This document shows, piece after piece, positions 6,112 through 10,623 of a DNA stretch of 10,623 nt. Every line of letters starts with the position of its first letter. Positions within the stretch are counted from its first letter, which is position 1. Source of the stretch: Bacillota bacterium (lineage in GTDB: Bacteria > Bacillota > Clostridia > Clostridiales > Clostridiaceae); contig JAEZKY010000189.1 in NCBI GenBank assembly GCA_023435985.1, forward strand, positions 1-10,623, in the 5' to 3' direction. The position numbers and the translations under genes were made by a program. The notes under the pieces are model-generated. The model saw only the letters and a program-made list of their open reading frames with translations. It was not told where the DNA came from and made no database searches.

Positions 6112-6140
6112 AGTATAATTTATTATTCTCTATATGTCAA
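6112..6140 (-). promoter_or_regulatory. nagR-nagB promoter, sigma-A type
   Basis: On the minus strand TTGACA (6140-6135) and TATACT (6117-6112) are separated by 17 bp: a perfect -35 and a five-of-six -10. Start near 6105, at the edge of operator 1. Confidence 0.8.
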
Positions 6141-6147
6141 TATATAC

Positions 6148-6177
6148 TTGAAAAACCTTTTATAAATGCGATATACT
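6148..6177 (+). promoter_or_regulatory. nagA promoter, sigma-A type
   Basis: TTGAAA (6148-6153) and TATACT (6172-6177) are separated by 18 bp. Start near 6184, just before operator 2. The -35 box lies seven bases from the -35 of the opposing nagR promoter, so the two are back to back. Confidence 0.65.
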
Positions 6178-6187
6178 TAATATATGC

Positions 6188-6205
6188 AACTGATAATGTC
6201 CACTT
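6188..6205. promoter_or_regulatory. NagR operator 2 (nagA side)
   Basis: AACTGATAATGTCCACTT matches operator 1 at 14 of 18 positions, with one half-site (CCACTT) intact. It starts 11 bases after the nagA -10 box. Centres of the two operators are 101 bp apart. It is probably the weaker site. Confidence 0.6.
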
Positions 6206-6320
6206 AGGGATTTACAGTCTAAACTTATAAACTTAGTAACTAAAAGTATTCTACTTTCCTAAATATTTATGTGGCAAACTATATAATTTTTAAAATTTAT
6301 TTATCTAAAGGAGGAGAAAA

Positions 6321-7451
6321 ATGTTAATAAAAAATTGTAATATTATTTACTTAGATAGAATAGAAGAAGGTTCAATTCTTGTTGAGAATGGCAAAATCAA
6401 GGCACTAAACCCTAATGATTGCTGTAATGAAAATATAATTGATGCAAAAGGTCTATATATATCACCTGGCTTTATAGATGTTCATATCCACGGTGCAGGT
6501 GGTTATGATACAATGGACGGTACCAGTGAAGCAATTAATATGATTGCCAAGACAATAGTTAAACATGGAACAACCTCATTTACTCCTACAACTATGACTG
6601 TTTCTATAGATGAAATCAGAAAATCCTTGAAAGTAATAAAAGAATTGAAAGCAACTGGTAATGACGGGGCACATATTTTAGGTGTTCATTTAGAAGGTCC
6701 TTTCGTGAGTTCTAAAGCAATTGGTGCTCAAAATCCAAAACATCTTTTATCTCCCTCAATTTCGGCGTACCAAGACATGGTAAAGGATTATGAAGATATT
6801 ATTGTTTCTATAACACTTGCACCAGAAGTTGATGGAGCTAAAGAGCTGATTAAATACATTTCTGGCAGTGGGGTTATTTGTTCTTTAGGCCATACAAATG
6901 CAACTTATGAAGAAATGCTCGAAGCAATTAAATGTGGAGCAAGTCATTCAACACACCTTTATAATGCCATGACGCCTCTAAATCATAGAAATCCTGGAGC
7001 TGTAGGTGCTATTTTCGACAGTAATATAACGACTGAAACTATTTCAGATGGAATTCATATTTCATATCCTGCTTTAAGAATTGCATACAAACAAAAAGGA
7101 ACTGATAATACTTTATTAATATCAGATGCTATGATGGCCTGCTGCATGCCAAATGGAGAATATTCATTAGGTGGGCAAAAAGTCATAGTAGTTAATGATG
7201 AAGCTCGTTTAGAAAATGGTGCTCTAGCAGGTTCTGTTCTTACTCTTGATAAAGCTGTAAGAAATGTATATAAAAATTCAAACATCCCATTATATGAAAT
7301 TGTAAAAATGGCCTCTTTCAATGGAGCTAAACATTGTAAAGTTGATGACCATAAGGGACAAATCAAAGAGGGTTATGATGCAGATTTAGTATTATTTGAT
7401 GATGATATTAATATAAAGAAAGTATTTGTTTCGGGAAAAGAAATATACTAG
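6321..7451 (+). CDS. nagA: N-acetylglucosamine-6-phosphate deacetylase
   Basis: 376 residues, full length. It hydrolyses GlcNAc-6-P to GlcN-6-P and acetate in the cytoplasm, feeding NagB and cell-wall amino-sugar recycling. It is an amidohydrolase with the expected metal and catalytic residues: GFIDVHIHG with His55 and His57, HLEGPF with Glu125, SLGHTNA with His191, STHLYNAM with His212 and LLISDAM with the catalytic Asp269. Substrate loops NHRNPGAVGAIFD (221-233) and DGIHI (243-247) are also present. The ATG is preceded by AAAGGAGGAG at good spacing. It is transcribed alone, away from nagR-nagB, from a promoter followed by a NagR-type operator, and is closed by a strong terminator. Splitting nagA from nagB, both under one repressor, could allow separate tuning. 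Confidence 0.97.
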   Translation: MLIKNCNIIYLDRIEEGSILVENGKIKALNPNDCCNENIIDAKGLYISPGFIDVHIHGAGGYDTMDGTSEAINMIAKTIVKHGTTSFTPTTMTVSIDEIRKSLKVIKELKATGNDGAHILGVHLEGPFVSSKAIGAQNPKHLLSPSISAYQDMVKDYEDIIVSITLAPEVDGAKELIKYISGSGVICSLGHTNATYEEMLEAIKCGASHSTHLYNAMTPLNHRNPGAVGAIFDSNITTETISDGIHISYPALRIAYKQKGTDNTLLISDAMMACCMPNGEYSLGGQKVIVVNDEARLENGALAGSVLTLDKAVRNVYKNSNIPLYEIVKMASFNGAKHCKVDDHKGQIKEGYDADLVLFDDDINIKKVFVSGKEIY

Positions 7452-7493
7452 ATTACAAATACTTTTAGAAAAATAATAGAATTTACTTCTAAT

Positions 7494-7529
7494 AAACAGG
7501 TGGCTTAAAGTCACCTGTTTCTGATTTTT
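7494..7529 (+). terminator. Intrinsic terminator of nagA
   Basis: AAACAGGTGGC / GTCACCTGTTT forms an 11-bp stem (one G-U pair) around a short TTAAA loop, followed by CTGATTTTTG. It lies about 40 bases after the nagA stop. The right arm ends in TTT, which together with ATTTTT serves as the U-tract. Confidence 0.8.
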
Positions 7530-7736
7530 GAATAAATTACGCAAATAAATTCTAAGAGATTATAAAAAAATTTCATAAATCCTGCATAATAAACATATAT
7601 CTTCTTTTCCATTAATGCATGCTTAAATTCAGTTTATCTGTTGGATATGCATCTATATATAACCATTTATTTAAAAGTATAAAAAGATTTTTTTATCAAA
7701 TAATATTATCGAAATTAAATTTAAGGAGTGATTTAT

Positions 7737-7895
7737 ATGTCATGTAATAAAAGTATAGGATGTTCAGTAAGACCTTGCAAATGGCACGGTGGTGATGAAA
7801 ATTATTGTACCTTAGAGCAAATTAAGGTTGGAACTCACGAATCAAGCCCTAAACAAAAAGAGTGCACTGATTGTGAATCTTTTCAATTGAGCTAA
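7737..7895 (+). CDS. DUF1540 small cysteine-rich protein
   Basis: A 52-residue protein beginning MSCNKSIGCSVRPCKWHGG, with six cysteines (3, 9, 14, 24, 43, 46). The order C-x4-C-x9-C-T-L and a final C-x-x-C followed by ESFQ matches the DUF1540 family of clostridia and bacilli (consensus roughly CxVxxCxYNxxxxCTxxxIxV...CxxF). The cysteines suggest metal binding, but function is unknown; some members have been linked to sporulation. The ATG has a strong AAGGAGTGAT ribosome binding site at good spacing. The gene stands alone between the nagA terminator and its own terminator, so it is a single-gene unit unrelated to the sugar genes. No clear promoter stands out in the 200 bp upstream; a CATAATA near 7584 looks like a sigma-F/G -10 but has no matching -35. 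Confidence 0.88.
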   Translation: MSCNKSIGCSVRPCKWHGGDENYCTLEQIKVGTHESSPKQKECTDCESFQLS

Positions 7896-7904
7896 TTAAG
7901 CAAA

Positions 7905-7947
7905 AGCAGCAGTTATATTATTTTACTGCTGCTGCTTCACAATTTTT
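7905..7947 (+). terminator. Terminator of the DUF1540 gene, possibly bidirectional
   Basis: AGCAGCAGT (7905-7913) and ACTGCTGCT (7925-7933) form a perfect 9-bp stem with an 11-base loop, followed after nine bases by ATTTTTAT. On the minus strand the stem is followed by TTTGCTTAATT. It may therefore also stop transcription of the converging ROK gene, whose stop is about 65 bases away. Confidence 0.65.
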
Positions 7948-7998
7948 ATCAATCCCTTAACAAATTAACCTTAAACAATTTTTACATAAAAGATTCGA

Positions 7999-8901
7999 TT
8001 ATTTTTCTCTTTGGAGATAATTACATAATGCACCTAACTTATTTGCATCATTTCCATACTTACATGTTTTTATTTTGGGTTTTATAACTCCCTCTAAACC
8101 ATTCTCAGTCATTATATCTAATCTTTTATTTATTTCTTCAATGTAATTGTTTCTTTTGCTTATTGCTCCACCTAAAATAATTACTTCTGGATCATAAGTA
8201 TATTGAATATTGTAAATACCCATAGCCATTATAAAGTAATACTTATCAACTTCTTTACGAGCAATTTCATCTCCTTTATTACATAATTCAAATACTTCTT
8301 CGCCATTAAGATCCCCTTCGTCCAGACCCTTTAACTTTGCGACATTGTCTGCTAATGCTTTCGTAGCTCCAATTTTACTCCAACTTATGAATTTAGGTGT
8401 TTTTTCCAATTCATAACCCATCACACAATATCCAAATTCTCCACCATGTTTATGAATTCCAACGTGAATTTTTTTATCTTTAACTATAGCCCCACCAATG
8501 CCTGATCCACAGACTACAAATGCTAAATCATTATTGTCCTTCCCTGCACCAAGCCAACACTCCCCAAGGGCTGCACAATTTGCATCATTTTCAATCTCAA
8601 CATTTATCCCTGTACCTTCTTTTAATATCTTCTTAAAATTAGGTCCATGTATATATGGTATTGCACTTGTACCACAAATTAATCCAGTATCACTATCAAC
8701 TGCTCCCGGGGCACTTATTGCAATTCCTTTAACATCATATTTTCTCTTCATCTCATTTGCTATTTTAATTAATTCACTAAAAAATTCATCAGCTATTTTG
8801 GGGCAAGAAAATTTATTACTCTCTTCGAATTCTCCTTTTTCAGTAATAACTGACCATTTTGTAGAACTTCCGCCAATGTCAAAAACCATAAAATTTCTCA
8901 T
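7999..8901 (-). CDS. ROK-family sugar kinase without zinc motif (beta-glucoside kinase-like)
   Basis: 300 residues, normal ROK length. The ATP-binding start is FMVFDIGGSSTKWSV (4-18). The catalytic Asp106 lies in ENDANCAALGE, the phosphate loop is CGSGIGGAI (131-139) and a second nucleotide motif is VIILGGAIS (240-248). The CxCGxxGC zinc motif of typical glucokinases, mannokinases and NagC-type ROK proteins is absent: after HKHGGEFG (150-157) the sequence is YCVMGYELEKT. ROK kinases lacking it include, to my recollection, beta-glucoside kinase BglK, which phosphorylates cellobiose-type disaccharides at O6. With a GH1 gene just upstream in the same direction this is an attractive role, but another sugar is possible. 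A TTG at 8922 would extend the protein by seven residues. The ATG at 8901 is preferred because AAAGGGGAG precedes it at eight bases. No N-terminal DNA-binding domain is present, so it is a kinase and not a repressor. Confidence 0.88.
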   Translation of the reverse strand: MRNFMVFDIGGSSTKWSVITEKGEFEESNKFSCPKIADEFFSELIKIANEMKRKYDVKGIAISAPGAVDSDTGLICGTSAIPYIHGPNFKKILKEGTGINVEIENDANCAALGECWLGAGKDNNDLAFVVCGSGIGGAIVKDKKIHVGIHKHGGEFGYCVMGYELEKTPKFISWSKIGATKALADNVAKLKGLDEGDLNGEEVFELCNKGDEIARKEVDKYYFIMAMGIYNIQYTYDPEVIILGGAISKRNNYIEEINKRLDIMTENGLEGVIKPKIKTCKYGNDANKLGALCNYLQREK

Positions 8902-8908
8902 TTTATGA

Positions 8909-8917
8909 GCTCCCCTT
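8909..8917 (-). promoter_or_regulatory. Ribosome binding site deciding the ROK gene start
   Basis: On the minus strand AAAGGGGAG lies eight bases upstream of the ATG at 8901 and inside the upstream TTG-started extension, so the ATG is the real start. Confidence 0.65.
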
Positions 8918-8993
8918 TCCAATACTTTTCAAATTAAAATCTCAATTTGATATATAAAATAATCATTATATAAGAAATTTATTCCATATATGT

Positions 8994-9023
8994 ATTTTAA
9001 TATAAAATATTTACATATTTCAA
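8994..9023 (-). promoter_or_regulatory. Possible promoter of the ROK gene
   Basis: On the minus strand TTGAAA (9023-9018, overlapping the end of the palindrome) and TAAAAT (8999-8994) are 18 bp apart. A perfect TATAAT also occurs at 8970-8965 but without a -35. Either could give the ROK gene its own transcript; read-through from the GH1 gene is also possible. Confidence 0.3.
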
Positions 9024-9056
9024 GTAGCTGTCTTAATTAATTAAGACAGCTACTTG
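9021..9056 (-). terminator. 36-bp perfect palindrome, probable GH1 terminator
   Basis: The arms (CAAGTAGCTGTCTTAA and its exact complement) form a 16-bp stem with a TTAA loop, ten bases after the GH1 stop. On the minus strand it is followed by AAATATGTAAATATTTTATATT, which lacks the compact U-run of a textbook terminator. It may end part of the GH1 transcript, protect its 3' end or act as a binding site. Confidence 0.6.
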
Positions 9057-9065
9057 ATAAATTAC

Positions 9066-10463
9066 TTAAAATCCATTATTTTCTGACACTTCTTTAATCC
9101 ATCTTCCTGATTTCTTAATAGTTTTCTTTTGAGTATCTAAATCAACTGCAATAAATCCATATCTATTTTTGTAAGCATTGGACCATGACCAGCAATCTAT
9201 AGGTGTCCATGTATGATAACCAAAACAATTTGAACCTTCACTTATTCCTTTATGAAGATATTCTAAATGTTCTTTATAGAAATCTATTCTGTAATCATCC
9301 TCTATTATGCCTTCTGAATTTATATACTTTTCTTCGCCTTCAACACCCATTCCATTCTCAGAAATATACCAAGGAATATTATTATAATTATCTCTTATGT
9401 TAATTGCAATATCGTACATACATTCAGGATATATTTCCCATCCTCTATAAGGATTCATTCTTCTTCCCGGCATTTCATAATCATCAAAGTACTTATTAGG
9501 CATCCAGCCATTTGATTCATCAAACTTTGTTTCCTTAGCCTTAGCTCTTCTTGGCTGATAATAGTTAACTCCTAAAAAATCAATCTTATTGTTTTTAATT
9601 ATTTCTAATTCTTCCTCTGTTGCTTCCCACATAACCTTATCATTTTTTAATACCTCTACTAAAGATGGTGTAAATTCACCCTTTATTGCAGGATCTAGAA
9701 ATGAATTATTAAAGAAATCTTCTACAAACCCAGCTGCTTTTATATCTTCTTCATTTTGAGACCTTGGATATGATGGCGTTAAATTAAGAATTATACCAAT
9801 CTTTCCTCCATTTTTATGACATTCTGATGCTTTAAACTCTCTTATTGCTTTTGCAGAAGCTAAGTTCAAGTTATATAAAACTTGTACTGCTTTCTTTCCG
9901 TCTACTATCTTTGGATAATGGAATTTATATAAATATTCTCCTTCAACAACTACCATAGGTTCATTAAAGGTAGTCCAATGCTTAACTCTATCTCCAAATA
10001 GCTCAAAACATTTCCTTGCAAAAATCGCAAATAAATTTACCACACGCTTTGACTCCCAGCCTCCATATCTATCGTATAATTCAACTGGAAGATCAAAGTG
10101 ATGTAAATTCATGACTGGAATTAAGTTATTCTTTATACATTCATCGATTACATCATTGTAAAACCTTACTGAATCCTCATCAACTTCTCCTGTTTCAAAA
10201 TCTTTTATTAATCTTGTCCATTGAATTGATGTTCTAAAACTATTTAAACCAATTTCCTTGATTAGTTTTAGGTCTTCTTTATAGCTATTATAAAAGTTTG
10301 ATGCCACATTAGGTCCTACTCTATTAAAAAATGCTTCTGGTTCTATATCAAACCAATGATCAAATACGCTATCATGTTTTTTGTTAAATCTTCCTTCACT
10401 TTGTGGTCCTGATGTTGCTGATCCCCACCAAAAATTTTCTGGGAATTTATATTTTATGTTCAT
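9066..10463 (-). CDS. GH1 beta-glycosidase, probably 6-phospho-beta-glucosidase/galactosidase type
   Basis: 465 residues, full-length GH1 TIM barrel. The N-terminus FPENFWWGSATSGPQSEG (7-24) is the family signature. The acid/base is Glu168 in TTFNEPM and the nucleophile Glu369 in YISENGMG. The aglycone-side FHYPKIVDG (181-189) resembles phospho-glucosidase-type GH1 enzymes. At the end of the active site DCWSWSNAYKNRYG (423-436) replaces the Glu-Trp of ordinary beta-glucosidases with Ser426-Trp. Ser and Tyr435 match two of the three phosphate-binding residues of LacG-type 6-phospho enzymes, but the Lys position is Asn433, with Lys432 next to it. No signal peptide, so cytoplasmic: it would cleave imported, phosphorylated (or plain) beta-glycosides. 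The start has AGGAGGAG upstream. Its own promoter and two flanking ROK kinase genes suggest a beta-glucoside unit. Exact substrate undetermined. Confidence 0.92.
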   Translation of the reverse strand: MNIKYKFPENFWWGSATSGPQSEGRFNKKHDSVFDHWFDIEPEAFFNRVGPNVASNFYNSYKEDLKLIKEIGLNSFRTSIQWTRLIKDFETGEVDEDSVRFYNDVIDECIKNNLIPVMNLHHFDLPVELYDRYGGWESKRVVNLFAIFARKCFELFGDRVKHWTTFNEPMVVVEGEYLYKFHYPKIVDGKKAVQVLYNLNLASAKAIREFKASECHKNGGKIGIILNLTPSYPRSQNEEDIKAAGFVEDFFNNSFLDPAIKGEFTPSLVEVLKNDKVMWEATEEELEIIKNNKIDFLGVNYYQPRRAKAKETKFDESNGWMPNKYFDDYEMPGRRMNPYRGWEIYPECMYDIAINIRDNYNNIPWYISENGMGVEGEEKYINSEGIIEDDYRIDFYKEHLEYLHKGISEGSNCFGYHTWTPIDCWSWSNAYKNRYGFIAVDLDTQKKTIKKSGRWIKEVSENNGF

Positions 10464-10512
10464 ATTTTTCTCCTCCTGCTTCTTATGTTTATTGGCACTT
10501 TTATTTTGATAG

Positions 10513-10542
10513 ATTACATATTCTCTTTAAGTTAGCTGTCAA
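10513..10542 (-). promoter_or_regulatory. GH1 gene promoter, sigma-A type
   Basis: On the minus strand a perfect -35 TTGACA (10542-10537) and TGTAAT (10518-10513, five of six) are 18 bp apart. They lie just after the upstream kinase gene, giving a leader of about 45 bases. AGTTA and TAACT flank the -35 as a loose inverted repeat, a possible but weak operator. Confidence 0.6.
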
Positions 10543-10553
10543 TTGTTAACTAT

Positions 10554-10623
10554 TTAAAGCATTGCTGCTCCAATAAGACCTGCATTATCACCAAGCTCAG
10601 CTATTCTTATATCTACAATTTTA
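10554..10623 (-). CDS. ROK-family sugar kinase, C-terminal end (runs off window)
   Basis: Only the last 22 complete codons and a TAA stop are in the window. They read KIVDIRIAELGDNAGLIGAAML, in which AELGDNAGLIGAA is the C-terminal signature of ROK kinases and repressors (commonly LGNDAGIIGAA). It is therefore a glucokinase- or fructokinase-type kinase or a ROK regulator. It lies 90 bp upstream of the GH1 gene in the same direction, with no clear terminator between. It would suit phosphorylation of the glucose released from beta-glucosides, but the substrate cannot be told from the fragment. Confidence 0.75.
   Translation of the reverse strand, partial: KIVDIRIAELGDNAGLIGAAML

Larger units (their letters stand above)
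5963..6320. other. nagR-nagA divergent intergenic region
   Basis: 358 bp without a gene. The centre (6087-6205) holds two diverging promoters and two operators, listed separately. Both predicted transcripts have leaders of about 140 bases, longer than usual. In the nagR leader a second perfect -10 TATAAT (minus strand, near 6000) has only a poor -35 and could be a minor promoter. In the nagA leader TTAGGGA near 6204 could pair weakly with TTTCCTAA near 6256 around a large loop. I see no recognisable riboswitch, and no open reading frame I would support. Confidence 0.6.

Noticed and set aside
6190..6320. nagA leader as a riboswitch (for example glmS-like)
   Set aside because: No conserved core or pseudoknot pattern that I can recognise; only a weak long-range pairing.
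7055..7366. 103-codon open frame antisense to nagA
   Set aside because: It lies wholly within nagA, has no convincing ribosome binding site or recognisable domain, and nagA is unambiguous.
7560..7600. CATAATA near 7584 as a sporulation sigma-F/G promoter for the DUF1540 gene
   Set aside because: No GMATR-like -35 at the right distance, and it would give a leader of about 140 bases.
8498..8908. 136-codon open frame antisense to the ROK gene
   Set aside because: Shadow of the opposite-strand coding sequence; no Shine-Dalgarno or family match.
1..10623. CRISPR array, insertion sequence, phage, toxin-antitoxin or defence system
   Set aside because: No regularly spaced repeats, transposase, integrase, terminal repeats or defence domains are visible; every sizeable gene belongs to a known sugar-metabolism or regulator family.

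Overview
The window is AT-rich with strong AGGAGG-type ribosome binding sites, sigma-A-type promoters and intrinsic terminators. Its gene content (NagR/NagB/NagA, GntR and LacI regulators, ROK and FGGY sugar kinases, a GH1 glycosidase and a DUF1540 protein) points to a low-GC Firmicute, most likely Clostridium sensu stricto. The species is not determinable from the sequence alone. I see no tRNA, rRNA, CRISPR array, insertion sequence or phage gene.

Region 1 (1-3275, all minus strand) reads, in transcription order: a LacI-type repressor, a RbsD/FucU-type sugar mutarotase, an FGGY sugar kinase and the start of a zinc-dependent polyol-type dehydrogenase that runs off the left edge. This looks like catabolism of a monosaccharide or polyol of unknown identity: anomer conversion, oxidation or isomerisation, then phosphorylation. 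Several AAACGTTT-centred sites lie just downstream of the predicted transcription starts of the repressor gene and of the mutarotase-kinase-dehydrogenase operon, so the LacI protein probably controls both.

Region 2 (3496-4348, minus) is a single GntR/UTRA regulator gene with its own promoter, a candidate operator over its -10 box and a hairpin after its stop. Its target is not evident.

Region 3 (4413-7529) is an amino-sugar module. nagR (GntR/UTRA) and nagB run leftward and nagA runs rightward. Between them are two back-to-back promoters, each followed immediately by a copy of a TGGT-n4-ACCA operator. NagA removes acetate from GlcNAc-6-P, and NagB converts the resulting GlcN-6-P to fructose-6-P and ammonia. 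The layout suggests NagR represses both directions.

Region 4 (7494-7933) is a short island between two terminators holding a 52-residue cysteine-rich DUF1540 protein, too short for most ORF calls.

Region 5 (7999-10623, minus) reads: the last residues of a ROK-type sugar kinase, a GH1 (6-phospho-)beta-glycosidase with its own promoter, a 36-bp perfect palindrome, and a second ROK protein that lacks the usual ROK zinc motif. This looks like beta-glucoside use. Overall the window is a carbohydrate-uptake/utilisation neighbourhood of several small, separately regulated units. I do not see a clearly novel system; the points of most interest are regulatory architecture and unusual active-site residues.
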